Below the pieces are notes generated by a model. That model saw only the letters and a list, made by a program, of their open reading frames with translations. It made no database searches and had not been told where the DNA came from. The position numbers and the translations under genes were made by a program. From IMG/VR virus record IMGVR_UViG_3300001844_000102, positions 1-44,398 of that record: a stretch of 44,398 bases of DNA; one strand, given 5' to 3'. Shown piece by piece: positions 15,334 through 23,578 of this stretch. Within the stretch, counting starts at the first letter, position 1; every line of letters begins with the position of its first letter. This DNA comes from a virus.

Positions 15334-16120
15334 CACCACCAATATGAATTGGATTGGCCTACTTGATGTCATCATGACCAGTGGTCACGACACGAGTCCG
15401 AGGGGCAAACGCACGAAGGAGCTGCTGGGCTACAAGTCGATGATCGATATGAACCAGCCTGTCATCACGATTAAGGAGCGCAAACTTGGCTACAAGTTTA
15501 TGGCTGCAGAAGCCGCATGGATCATGTCTGGCGATAACCGCGTCAGCACAATCGCCCCGTTTAGTAAAGCGATCAGCAACTTTTCTGATGACGGCATCCT
15601 TTTCTTTGGAGCGTATGGCCCAAGAGTACGCGACCAGCTGGGCCATGTACTCCAGTCCTTGTGCAGTGATCACGACACTCGTCAAGCGGTCATCACCATC
15701 TGGCGTCCTAACCCTCGTCAGTCGAAGGATATTCCCTGCACGATCAGTTGCCAATTCATGATCCGTGGCGACAAGCTGCATTGCTTCATGAACATGCGCT
15801 CGTCTGATGCTTGGTTAGGTGTTCCCTACGACTGGTTCAACTTCAGCATGCTGGCTGCCGGCGTTTGCTTGCTGCTGCGTGAGAAGGGAATCAAGATTGG
15901 TCTTGGCGCACTGCACTTCTATGCAGCCAGCCAACACTTGTACGAAGAGAACTGGGACAAGGCTGAGACCTGCCTGACAGGCGAGATCCTTGGCGACTAT
16001 GAGCCCATCGACCTCAATGAATTTAATGATTACGACCATTTGGTCAACCACTTGTGGACTCTGGCGCATGGCCATGTTCACAATGGATTCTTGAAGGAAA
16101 TCTCGTCATGGAAAGACTGA
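15326..16120 (+). CDS. Thymidylate-synthase-family enzyme, probable dCMP hydroxymethylase
   Basis: 264 residues. The start is ATG 15326 (AAGGAG 10 bases upstream), overlapping the kinase stop; the frame extends upstream but only as overlap. ThyA-family landmarks: E-x-x-W in AAEAAWIMSGD, FFGAYGPR, catalytic Cys138 in DIPCTIS, MRSSDAWLGVPYD, and HFY for the substrate-binding His/Tyr. In thymidylate synthase the last residue of LG(L)P(F)N is Asn (N177 in E. coli) and selects dUMP; here it is Asp169. From established work on T4 gp42, Asp at this site goes with dCMP and 5-hydroxymethylation. I therefore call a dCMP hydroxymethylase rather than ThyA. Flanking pyrophosphohydrolase, kinase and dCMP deaminase genes support this. 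Confidence 0.8.
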   Translation: MVNTTNMNWIGLLDVIMTSGHDTSPRGKRTKELLGYKSMIDMNQPVITIKERKLGYKFMAAEAAWIMSGDNRVSTIAPFSKAISNFSDDGILFFGAYGPRVRDQLGHVLQSLCSDHDTRQAVITIWRPNPRQSKDIPCTISCQFMIRGDKLHCFMNMRSSDAWLGVPYDWFNFSMLAAGVCLLLREKGIKIGLGALHFYAASQHLYEENWDKAETCLTGEILGDYEPIDLNEFNDYDHLVNHLWTLAHGHVHNGFLKEISSWKD

Positions 16121-16614
16121 GCAAAGATGACTACTTTGTTTCCATGGCTTCGCTCGTCAGTCGACGCAGTACTTGCCAGAGGCGGGCTGTGGGTTGCGTG
16201 CTTGTCAGTCCTTTGGGTCACGTACTTGCTACTGGCTATAACGGTGTGCCTCGTGGCTCTGCTCATTGCATTGACCATCCTTGTGCCGGTGCTCATCTGC
16301 CAAGTGGTACTGGATTGGACAAGTGCGAAGCTATCCATGCGGAACAGAACGCGCTCCTCCAATGCAAGGATGTAATGCTGATCGAGACCGCGTACGTCAC
16401 CACGATGCCCTGCATGACTTGTACAAAGCTGCTGCTGAACACAAGTTGCAAGACCATCATTTACAGCGAGCCATATCCGCATTCGGAGGCTGCAGAACTT
16501 TGGAGAAAAAATGGACGTCACATCATACAAGCCACCAAGCAATTTCCCGAACTTGCTGGTCGCCAAGCGAATCGCTATCGACTGCGAGACGAGAGATGCG
16601 AATTTAATGACTAA
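16108..16614 (+). CDS. Deoxycytidylate (dCMP) deaminase
   Basis: 168 residues from ATG 16108 (GAAGGAAA upstream), overlapping the previous stop. Zinc-dependent deaminase motifs are H77-A-E79 (AIHAEQNAL) and P-C102-M-T-C105, with RRAVGCVLV, GYNGVPRG and an additional Cys/His cluster (HCIDHPCAG) typical of phage and bacterial dCMP deaminases. It converts dCMP to dUMP and is normally activated by dCTP. The 3' end overlaps the DNA polymerase start by about 100 bases, an unusually long overlap for this operon; the polymerase N-terminus nevertheless matches its family well. Confidence 0.92.
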   Translation: MERLSKDDYFVSMASLVSRRSTCQRRAVGCVLVSPLGHVLATGYNGVPRGSAHCIDHPCAGAHLPSGTGLDKCEAIHAEQNALLQCKDVMLIETAYVTTMPCMTCTKLLLNTSCKTIIYSEPYPHSEAAELWRKNGRHIIQATKQFPELAGRQANRYRLRDERCEFND

Positions 16615-18373
16615 AGGGCCAGGAGGAGTTCGAGGTGATGGGTACATCGTGGGATTTTCTGTGGCGACAGATGACGGATTTGCTGAGTACTTTCCTGTCC
16701 GTCATGCAGCAGGTGGGAACCTCAACCCTGACAATGCTTTTGCATGGCTGCGGGATATGCTGAAGACAGACATCCCAAAGATCGGCGCAAACTTGCCGTA
16801 TGACTTGGAATGGCTCTTGACCGAGAACGTCAAGGTCAATGGTCCAAAGTACGACGTGCAGATCGCTGAGCCTTTGCTGGATGAAGACCGCATCACCTAC
16901 AAGCTTGACGCCCTTGCCGAATCTTACCTGGGCGAACACAAGGACGAGACAGAGCTGATTGCTGCAGCTGTACGTCGCGGCATCCACCCAAGCAAGGTCA
17001 AGGAAAACCTCTGGCAGTTTCATGCCGGCGAGGTGGCCCCCTATGGCCGCAAGGATGCAAACCTGCCGATCCGTATCTTTGCGCTGCAAGAGATTTTGTT
17101 GCGCGACGAGAATCTGTGGGACGTCTTCGACATCGAGACGCAGCTGGTCGACGTCATTGTCGCCATGCGCCAAAAGGGCGTGCCGATTAACTTGGACCGT
17201 GCCCACAAGATCAAGGCTCAATTACTTGATGAGCAAGGCCAGCTGATGGAGCAGCTGAAGAAGGTTGCAGAGCGGGACGTAGACATCTGGTCTGGTGATG
17301 ATATACAGGCAGCCAGTGACGCATTGAAGCTGGATTACCCAAAGACTGAGAAGGGGAATGCTAGTTTTCCCGCTGAGTACCTCGAAGCTAGTGAACATGA
17401 GTTTTTCTCCTTGATTTCGAAGGTCCGGAAGCTCGACCGGGCCGGTGGAGTATTTATCGACAGCAAGATCATTCAGATGGAAAAAGATGGCAAGATTTAC
17501 CCGACATTTAGACAAGTTCGTGACGACCGTGGAGGGACTAAGTCTGGCCGTTTTGCGTCGGCTAATCCAAACATGCAACAGGTACCAGCAAGAGATCCGG
17601 TGCTGGCGCCTCTTATCCGTAGCATCTTTGTACCAGAAGCAGGTTGCCAGTGGGGTGTCTTCGACTACTCGCAGCAAGAGCCTCGTGTCACGGTTCACTA
17701 CAGCTACCTCCGCGGCTTTCCTGGAGCTGAGACTGCGCGCAATCGCTACCTTGACGATCCTGATACTGACTACCATCAGCTCGTTGCAGACATGGCTGGA
17801 ATCAGTCGCAAGAACGCGAAGACGCTGAATCTGGGTCTGGCCTACGGTATGGGAGCTGCTAAGGCTGCCACCCAGCTGGGGCTGCCGCCAGCAGAGGCCA
17901 AGCGAGTCTATGAGCAGTATCACGCCAACGTGCCCTTCATCAAGGCGCTTGGTGAGGAATGCACTCGGATCGCAACCAACCGCGGCTACGTCAAGACATT
18001 CCTGGGCCGCCGCCGTCGCTTCCAGCTGTTTGGTCCACCTAAGTATAGCCCTGGCCTGATTCCCTTGAAGAAGGACTTGGCTGAGGAAAAGTACGGACTC
18101 CCATTGAAGCGTTACTTTGTCCACAAGGCAATGAACGCAGTCATCCAGGGGTCCTCAGCAGACATGATCAAGTTGGCAATGATCAACTTGTTCAAAAAAG
18201 GCGAAGTCCCTCATCTGACCATCCACGATGAATTGGACTTCAGTGTTCGTGACTTGGATCATGCCCGAATGATTCGTGAGGAGATGCTGACATGCGTGGA
18301 CTTGGTAGTGCCATTGCAAGTAGATTGCGAGCTTGGACCCAACTGGGGAGAAGCGGTGGAGGTGAAACTGTGA
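16511..18373 (+). CDS. polA: DNA polymerase I (family A) with 3'-5' exonuclease, Leu at the 762 site
   Basis: 620 residues. The exonuclease domain has ExoI D24-x-E26 (IAIDCETRD), ExoII N94xxxD98 (IGANLPYD) and ExoIII Y178xxxD182. The polymerase domain has motif A with D385 (FDYSQQEPR), motif B R433...K437...Y445-G446 (RKNAKTLNLGLAYG) and motif C H572-D573-E574 (HDELDF). There is no 5'-3' exonuclease domain, as usual in phages. The residue equivalent to E. coli Phe762 is Leu441, a variant reported as common in marine viral PolA sequences and proposed to associate with slower or temperate replication. It replicates the phage genome together with the downstream primase and helicases. Confidence 0.95.
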   Translation: MDVTSYKPPSNFPNLLVAKRIAIDCETRDANLMTKGPGGVRGDGYIVGFSVATDDGFAEYFPVRHAAGGNLNPDNAFAWLRDMLKTDIPKIGANLPYDLEWLLTENVKVNGPKYDVQIAEPLLDEDRITYKLDALAESYLGEHKDETELIAAAVRRGIHPSKVKENLWQFHAGEVAPYGRKDANLPIRIFALQEILLRDENLWDVFDIETQLVDVIVAMRQKGVPINLDRAHKIKAQLLDEQGQLMEQLKKVAERDVDIWSGDDIQAASDALKLDYPKTEKGNASFPAEYLEASEHEFFSLISKVRKLDRAGGVFIDSKIIQMEKDGKIYPTFRQVRDDRGGTKSGRFASANPNMQQVPARDPVLAPLIRSIFVPEAGCQWGVFDYSQQEPRVTVHYSYLRGFPGAETARNRYLDDPDTDYHQLVADMAGISRKNAKTLNLGLAYGMGAAKAATQLGLPPAEAKRVYEQYHANVPFIKALGEECTRIATNRGYVKTFLGRRRRFQLFGPPKYSPGLIPLKKDLAEEKYGLPLKRYFVHKAMNAVIQGSSADMIKLAMINLFKKGEVPHLTIHDELDFSVRDLDHARMIREEMLTCVDLVVPLQVDCELGPNWGEAVEVKL

Positions 18374-18777
18374 AAGAGAGCCAGTTTTGGGCACTCGTCA
18401 AGGGCAAGCTGCCGGGTCACGTGGAGCGTGTCGAAAACGCCCTGACCCGCGGAACCCCAGACGTCAACATGTGCGTGGAGGGCACCGAGTTCTGGTTGGA
18501 GCTCAAGGTCTTGGATACCAAGGGCCAATGTGAGTTGCGGCCAGAACAATACCTGTGGCACCGTAAGCGTCAAGAAGCCGGTGGACGTGTGTTTGTTGTG
18601 GCTCGCAACGAAAGTGTCCTAAAAGTCCTCCAGGTTCAACGAGACATGGCTCTCTATGAGATCTGGACCTGCAGCAAGCCATTTGATTGGGACAACATGA
18701 ACGGACTGCTCATGAATGTGCCCCCGTTTTGTACTGAATACGTCGTGCGTCACGCACAAGTTGGAGGAAAGCAATGA
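18370..18777 (+). CDS. VRR-NUC-type PD-(D/E)xK nuclease
   Basis: 135 residues. The start is GTG 18370, seven bases after GGAGG (18358-18362) and overlapping the polymerase stop; an upstream ATG at 18292 would lie wholly within the polymerase gene. The active-site pattern is E3, G-x-P30-D31 and E44-L-K46, followed by LRPEQ and GGRVFVVAR, as in VRR-NUC domains. These nucleases cut branched or flap DNA and are frequent beside phage replication genes. A role in recombination or in resolving replication intermediates is inferred from family and neighbours. Confidence 0.85.
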   Translation: MKESQFWALVKGKLPGHVERVENALTRGTPDVNMCVEGTEFWLELKVLDTKGQCELRPEQYLWHRKRQEAGGRVFVVARNESVLKVLQVQRDMALYEIWTCSKPFDWDNMNGLLMNVPPFCTEYVVRHAQVGGKQ

Positions 18778-19091
18778 CAGTCTATGTCGTACAAGAATCG
18801 CCGAAGTTCAATTTGTTGCCTGCAGCGGAATACGGCGAACTGCAAACGCTCTTGCCACCTGGGCAGGTGATGTTGGCCACTGCGCCGACGATCCGTGTCT
18901 TACGTGACAAGCTGCGCAACTTTTCGGACAGCGATTTTCTGCTGGCTATTGGCGACCCCATTGCCATCGGTATGTCCGTTGCAATTGCCGCTGGCTTCAA
19001 TAGTGGCAAGATCAAGATGCTCAAGTGGGATCGCCAAGAGCATCGTTACTACGCCATCGAGGCGGACCTTACAGGAGCTAGACATGCTTGA
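18774..19091 (+). CDS. Conserved phage hypothetical protein
   Basis: 105 residues, ATGA overlap with the nuclease stop and GGAGGAAAG upstream. The sequence (LAIGDPIAIGMSVAIAA, KIKMLKWDRQEHRYYAIEADL) resembles small proteins frequent in environmental phage replication modules, but I know no function. Soluble, mixed alpha/beta in appearance, no Cys cluster and no membrane segment. Placed between nuclease and a coiled-coil protein; an accessory replication role is guesswork. Confidence 0.8.
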   Translation: MTVYVVQESPKFNLLPAAEYGELQTLLPPGQVMLATAPTIRVLRDKLRNFSDSDFLLAIGDPIAIGMSVAIAAGFNSGKIKMLKWDRQEHRYYAIEADLTGARHA

Positions 19092-19635
19092 AGATGAAAT
19101 GCTGGCCGACAGTCAGATGCCAACTGACCAAGGCCTTGGCAAGATCAGTACGCTCGCCGAGCGCTACACAGATCTTGATGGAGAGATTAAGGATGCGGAA
19201 ACGCGTCTGAAATTCTTAAAGGAACAGGCCAGGGACATTGCTGAGAAGCAGTTGCCCGAAGCCATGGCAGAAGTTGGTGTGGCAAAGTTTACGCTCACAG
19301 ACGGCAGCGAAGTGACCGTCAAACCGTATTACAGCGCCAAGATCAGTGACGAGAAACGCGAAGAGTGCTTTACCTGGTTGCAAGACCATGGTCACGAAGC
19401 GCTGATCAAAGACGAAGTCGTCCTGACATTCAATCGCGGTGAGCACGAGAAAGCCGAAAAATTCAAAGCCCAGCTGGAAGAGCAGGGTCTGGAGTATTCT
19501 GGCAAGATGGGTGTTCATCCTCAGACTTTGACAGCCTTTGTCAAAGAGCAAGTGGAAAGTGGTGCCGAATTTCCTCTTGAACTTTTCAACGTGTACATCG
19601 GCCAAATTGCTAAAGTCAAAAGGAGCAAAGCATGA
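19084..19635 (+). CDS. Conserved phage protein, coiled-coil N-terminus
   Basis: 183 residues from ATG 19084 (AGGAG upstream, overlapping the previous stop by 8 bases). Residues 20-60 are a heptad-like charged helix (LAERYTDLDGEIKDAETRLKF). The rest is a compact domain: LPEAMAEVGVAKFTLTDGSEVTVK, then a helix and the HPQTLTAFVKEQ element, ending with basic KVKRSK. Such proteins are found next to the phage SSB-like gene, and the ATGA overlap with that gene points to coupled expression. Function not recognised; a DNA-binding or replication accessory role is inferred only from position and the basic C-terminus. Confidence 0.75.
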   Translation: MLEDEMLADSQMPTDQGLGKISTLAERYTDLDGEIKDAETRLKFLKEQARDIAEKQLPEAMAEVGVAKFTLTDGSEVTVKPYYSAKISDEKREECFTWLQDHGHEALIKDEVVLTFNRGEHEKAEKFKAQLEEQGLEYSGKMGVHPQTLTAFVKEQVESGAEFPLELFNVYIGQIAKVKRSKA

Positions 19636-20402
19636 GTAAGAAGAATGAGGTGGCTGTGAAGCAGTCTGACCTGCCCGTCGTTGCTTTTGCCGACGACATG
19701 CTGGCCGATGCCGGTATGGGCTTCGAGAATGTCACGGCAAACGACGTTGCAATCCCGTACCTGAGGATCTTGCAGGCATTGTCGCCAGAGCTGCGTGGGA
19801 CCACCAAGGTGCCAGGTGCTGAAGAGGGCCTGATCATCAACACGGTCACTGGCCAGTTGATGAAAGAAGTCCGCGTCATTCCCTGCGCGTTCAAGAAGAG
19901 CTACGTCGAGTGGACTCCTAGGGAAGCAGGCGGCGGTTTGGTCAAGGAACACATGGATGAAAAGATCCTGGAAAAGACCAAGAAGAACGAACGCAACCAA
20001 GACGTCTTGCCCAACGGCAACTTGATCGTCACGACCGCCTATCACTATGTGTTGGTCTTGTCTGATGACGGTTTCGAAAGAGCCTTGATCGCCATGTCGT
20101 CTACGCAGCTCAAGAAGAGTCGTCGTTGGTTGGGTCAGATGATGAGTCTGCAGATTAAGGTCGGCAACAAGTCGTTTACGCCTCCTCCGTTTAGCCACAG
20201 CTATCATGTGGGAACAGGCATGGAAACAAAGGATGCCAACAGCTGGTACGGATGGCTGATCAACGATCCGAAGATCGTACAAGACAAGTCTGTCTATGAA
20301 GCAGCTAAGAAGTTTGGAGTCGACGTTACTGCTGGTCTCGTCAAGGTTGCTGAGCCACCTGCAGATGCTCCTGCGGCTGGAGACGACGATGTCCCATATT
20401 AA
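19632..20402 (+). CDS. Probable single-stranded DNA-binding protein with acidic tail
   Basis: 256 residues, ATGA overlap, AAAGGAG upstream. The N-terminus has NDVAIPYLRILQALSPEL, the middle is a beta-rich core with KKSYVEW, and the C-terminus is a low-complexity linker ending GDDDVPY. Acidic tails ending DDD(I/V)P(F/Y) are the protein-docking tails of SSB proteins (established for E. coli SSB), and T7 gp2.5-like phage SSBs also end in acidic tails. Position between nuclease, primase and helicases fits. I did not recognise a canonical OB-fold signature, so the call rests on tail and context. Confidence 0.65.
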   Translation: MSKKNEVAVKQSDLPVVAFADDMLADAGMGFENVTANDVAIPYLRILQALSPELRGTTKVPGAEEGLIINTVTGQLMKEVRVIPCAFKKSYVEWTPREAGGGLVKEHMDEKILEKTKKNERNQDVLPNGNLIVTTAYHYVLVLSDDGFERALIAMSSTQLKKSRRWLGQMMSLQIKVGNKSFTPPPFSHSYHVGTGMETKDANSWYGWLINDPKIVQDKSVYEAAKKFGVDVTAGLVKVAEPPADAPAAGDDDVPY

Positions 20403-20508
20403 AGACATCTTTCCGATGCTTGGTGCGGACATGGGCAAGGTCAAAGTTGTTCAGCAAACCGACAATGTGACGAATACTCCGTTGAAGGCAGCTACACGCG
20501 GCGGATAA
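20389..20508 (+). CDS. Small protein (39 aa) overlapping SSB-like gene end
   Basis: ATG 20389 lies 14 bases inside the end of the SSB-like gene, with GGAG (20378-20381) seven bases upstream. The product (MSHIKDIFPMLGADMGKVKV...KAATRGG) has no recognisable family. Spacing, ribosome-binding site and the filled gap before a hairpin support a real gene; conservation in relatives would settle it. Confidence 0.5.
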   Translation: MSHIKDIFPMLGADMGKVKVVQQTDNVTNTPLKAATRGG

Positions 20509-20511
20509 GGC

Positions 20512-20538
20512 GGAGGCGGCTTCGGCCGCTTCCTTTAT
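20512..20538 (+). terminator. UUCG-capped hairpin, possible weak terminator
   Basis: A nine-pair stem GGAGGCGGC / GCCGCTTCC (one G-T pair) closes a TTCG loop at 20521-20524 and is followed by TTTAT. It lies between the SSB-like cluster and the primase. The short T-run suggests partial termination or an mRNA-stability element that sets the level of SSB relative to primase. Confidence 0.55.
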
Positions 20539-20562
20539 CAACTAGACAGAAGAAGAAGAGAT

Positions 20563-22086
20563 ATGCTTGCACAAAGATTCATGGCGTTATTTTCCGGGCA
20601 CACAGGCGCCTATGGAACCTATGACATCGATGGCAAGAATACCGGCCTCAAAGTTCAGGGGACAGCAGTCACAAAACGAGCAGCAGTAACAGAGCAGCTT
20701 TGGGACGCGCACCTAGCAGGAACAAAGGGCATCGGTATCGTGCCGATCAGGGAGGATAACACATGCCTCTTTGGTGCGATTGACATCGACGAATACAAGA
20801 ATTTTGATCTGAAAGACGCGGTTGATGCTTGCGCAAAGGCCAAGGCACCTGTCGTCGTCTGCCGCAGCAAATCTGGCGGCGCCCACATCTACATGTTTTT
20901 CTCGGAATCGATTCCGGCAGCAGACGTTAAGAGGAAACTCGCTGAGCTGGCCAGCGTGATCGGGCATCCAAGCTGCGAGATCTTTCCAAAGCAAGACCAA
21001 GTGCTCTCCGAACGTGGCGACGTTGGCAACTGGATCAACATGCCCTATTTCGAGGGCGATCAAACCTCCCGCTACGGGGTTGCTGAAAACGGCGGCCCGA
21101 TGCCGATAGAAGAATTCCTGACCTTTGCCGAAGGTCTCAAGATGACCCGGGCCAACTTCGTGCGCCTGCGGTTTGCAGAAGCCAAGAACAAGAAGCGAGC
21201 ATTCAAGGATGCGCCTCCATGCCTTGAAAAGCTGGCACAGACTGGCTTCCCTGAAGGGACACGCAACAACGGCCTGTTCAATCTATGCGTCTTGGCCCGC
21301 AAGATGCGGCCCGATGACTGGCAGCCACTGGTCAAGCTGTTGAACATCGAGGTCATGGATCCACCACTGCCTGAGTCTGAGGTCATGGGGGTCATCCAGT
21401 CGATGCAGAACAGCGACTACCAGTACACGTGCAGCAGGTCGCCACTGCGACCTAACTGCAATGCTGGCAGGTGCCGCATGCGCAAATTCGGAGTGGGCAT
21501 CCAGCAAGGAGCCCCACGGCTGTCTAGCCTTAGCAAGTATAACACAGATCCTCCGATCTGGTTTCTCGACATGGACAATGGCATGCGCCTGTCGCTGTCA
21601 ACGGAAGACCTGCAAAACCAGTCAGGCTTCCAGAAGCGCTGCATGGAGGCCATGAACTACATGCCGCCAAGGATGAACTTGACGCAGTGGAATCAAATGA
21701 TCCAGGCGCTGCTGCAAGATGTGGTCATCATCGAGGCACCTGAGGACGCAAGCCCCAAGGGCCAGTTCATCGACTTGCTGGAACGCTTCTGCACCGGCAA
21801 GGCGCAGGCAAAGCACTTGGATGAAATCTTGCTTGGCAAGCCATTCCATGATCGCGACGACAACCGCCACCTGTTCAGGCTGGCTGATTTCATCAACTTC
21901 CTTGACAAGCAGAGGTTCAAGGAGTTCAAGCTGAATCAGATCAGCTCGGCCATCCGTGACTACGGCGGCGAGACTCATACTTACAAGTTGCATGGCAAGC
22001 GGGCCACGGTCTGGTCTGTTCCTGCGTTCTCATTCCAAGACAAAGGCCATCAGACACCGGACTTCAGCAGTGGAAGCCTCATCTAA
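20563..22086 (+). CDS. AEP-superfamily DNA primase
   Basis: 507 residues, ATG 20563 with AGAAGAAGAAGAG upstream. The catalytic motifs of archaeo-eukaryotic primases are visible: D74-x-D76 (GAIDIDEY), the S-x-x-H-like motif with H108 (KSGGAHIYMFF) and the third motif CEIFPKQDQ (about 138-146). A Cys cluster follows at about 288-304 (YTCSRSPLRPNCNAGRCRMR), probably a zinc or metal site. The C-terminal 200 residues are helical with no helicase motifs, so unwinding must come from the adjacent helicase genes. The motif spacing resembles TOTE-type AEP primases in phages and mobile elements (family knowledge). It makes primers for the family-A polymerase. Confidence 0.85.
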   Translation: MLAQRFMALFSGHTGAYGTYDIDGKNTGLKVQGTAVTKRAAVTEQLWDAHLAGTKGIGIVPIREDNTCLFGAIDIDEYKNFDLKDAVDACAKAKAPVVVCRSKSGGAHIYMFFSESIPAADVKRKLAELASVIGHPSCEIFPKQDQVLSERGDVGNWINMPYFEGDQTSRYGVAENGGPMPIEEFLTFAEGLKMTRANFVRLRFAEAKNKKRAFKDAPPCLEKLAQTGFPEGTRNNGLFNLCVLARKMRPDDWQPLVKLLNIEVMDPPLPESEVMGVIQSMQNSDYQYTCSRSPLRPNCNAGRCRMRKFGVGIQQGAPRLSSLSKYNTDPPIWFLDMDNGMRLSLSTEDLQNQSGFQKRCMEAMNYMPPRMNLTQWNQMIQALLQDVVIIEAPEDASPKGQFIDLLERFCTGKAQAKHLDEILLGKPFHDRDDNRHLFRLADFINFLDKQRFKEFKLNQISSAIRDYGGETHTYKLHGKRATVWSVPAFSFQDKGHQTPDFSSGSLI

Positions 22087-23578
22087 GCCCAACATTATTC
22101 TGGGTCCTCCTGGAACAGGCAAGACGACGACGTTGATGCACATCATCGAGCGGCTGCTGGAGAAGGGCGTGAAACCAGAAGATATTGGCTTCATCAGCTT
22201 CACGAAGAAGGCCACGAGCGCGGCGCGTGATAAGGCGCGTGCGCGGTTTGGTTTTGATGCCGACCGTTTACCGTTCTTTAGAACAATTCACAGCCTGGCA
22301 TTTCGCCAGCTTGGACTTTCAAGGCAGCAGGTCATGCAGCACACTCACTACCAAGAACTTTGCGATGAGCTGGGTGTTGAGATCACAGGCCGCCAGACCG
22401 GTGAGGATGGCACCTTGGTTGGCATGGCTCAGGGCGACAAGCTGCGGTTTGTTGAAGGCATGGCCAGGATCCGCTGCGTACCCCTCAAGCAACAGTGGGA
22501 AGAGTTGAATGACGACGACCTGGGATGGTTTGAGCTTGAGCAGTTTGCAAAAGCCTTGAGGGAATACAAGGACAACTCTGGCTTGATCGATTACACCGAC
22601 ATGCTGGAGTTGATGCGGACCGAGGGCTTTGTGCCCAAGCTCAAGGCATTGCTAGTCGATGAGGCACAGGACCTGTCAAAGCTGCAGTGGCTGGTGGTTG
22701 AACGAATGATGGAGAAGGCAGATGAAACGTACGTCGCGGGAGACGATGATCAAGCAATTTTCAGATGGGCAGGGGCAGACGTTGATCATTTCATCGGACT
22801 CGAAGGGGACGTGCGCATTCTTGATCAGTCGTACCGAATCCCATCCGTGGTTCATGATCTCAGCTATGACGTCATCAGATCCGTTTCTCGTCGCCGTGAA
22901 AAAGCCTTCAAGCCCGCGTCGCACCAAGGCAGCATCACCTACCACAACGACATCGAACACGTCGACATGAGCCAAGGAACATGGCTCCTGCTTGCTAGGA
23001 ATGTCTACATGCTCAGGGAATTGGTTGAACTATGCCATCGTGAGGGCTACGCGTACGAGTGTCAAGGAACCAGCCCTCGTAAGTCTGAGGCACTATTGGC
23101 CATCAGGAGCTGGGAGAAGCTGCGCAAGGGTGAATACATTCAAGCCGATCAGTTGAAGCTGGTCTATGCCCACATGTCCAAGCGGATGGTAGACCACGGC
23201 CACCTGAACCTCAAGACGTTGACCGAAGACATGGTCAACATGGACCTGCTGAAGGAGAAGTATGGACTGCAGACAACTGCCATCTGGCACACGGCTCTGG
23301 ACCGCATCAGCGACGAGGAGAAGGAGTATTTCCTGGCTGCCTTGCGTCAAGGTGAATCCCTCAGCGGCGACCCCCGCATCACCATCAGCACGATCCATGG
23401 ATCTAAGGGTGGCGAGGCGGACAACGTGCTGCTCATCACTGACATGAGCCCAAAGACCTACAACGGGTATCAGGAAAACCAAGACGACGAGATTCGCGTG
23501 TTCTACGTGGCCATGACACGAACCAAGAAGAATCTCCACATCATCACGCCACGCACACAAAGGTACTTTGACCTATGA
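22070..23578 (+). CDS. SF1 (UvrD/Rep-like) DNA helicase
   Basis: About 502 residues from GTG 22070, which overlaps the primase end by 17 bases and places Walker A 12 residues from the start. The ribosome-binding site is weak and ATG 21992 is an alternative. Helicase motifs in order: GPPGTGKTT (I), FRTIHSLAFRQLG (Ia region), LLVDEAQD (II), YVAGDDDQAIFRWAG (III), SYRIP (IV), ISTIHGSKGGEADNVLL (V) and VFYVAMTRTKKNLHII (VI). This is the UvrD/Rep/PcrA 3'-5' superfamily, shorter than the usual 650-700 residues. Expected to unwind DNA for replication or recombination. Confidence 0.92.
   Translation: MEASSKPNIILGPPGTGKTTTLMHIIERLLEKGVKPEDIGFISFTKKATSAARDKARARFGFDADRLPFFRTIHSLAFRQLGLSRQQVMQHTHYQELCDELGVEITGRQTGEDGTLVGMAQGDKLRFVEGMARIRCVPLKQQWEELNDDDLGWFELEQFAKALREYKDNSGLIDYTDMLELMRTEGFVPKLKALLVDEAQDLSKLQWLVVERMMEKADETYVAGDDDQAIFRWAGADVDHFIGLEGDVRILDQSYRIPSVVHDLSYDVIRSVSRRREKAFKPASHQGSITYHNDIEHVDMSQGTWLLLARNVYMLRELVELCHREGYAYECQGTSPRKSEALLAIRSWEKLRKGEYIQADQLKLVYAHMSKRMVDHGHLNLKTLTEDMVNMDLLKEKYGLQTTAIWHTALDRISDEEKEYFLAALRQGESLSGDPRITISTIHGSKGGEADNVLLITDMSPKTYNGYQENQDDEIRVFYVAMTRTKKNLHIITPRTQRYFDL

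Noticed and set aside
17222-18124. Leftward frame of 300 codons opposite DNA polymerase
   Set aside because: Antisense to the conserved polymerase motifs A and B; no independent support.
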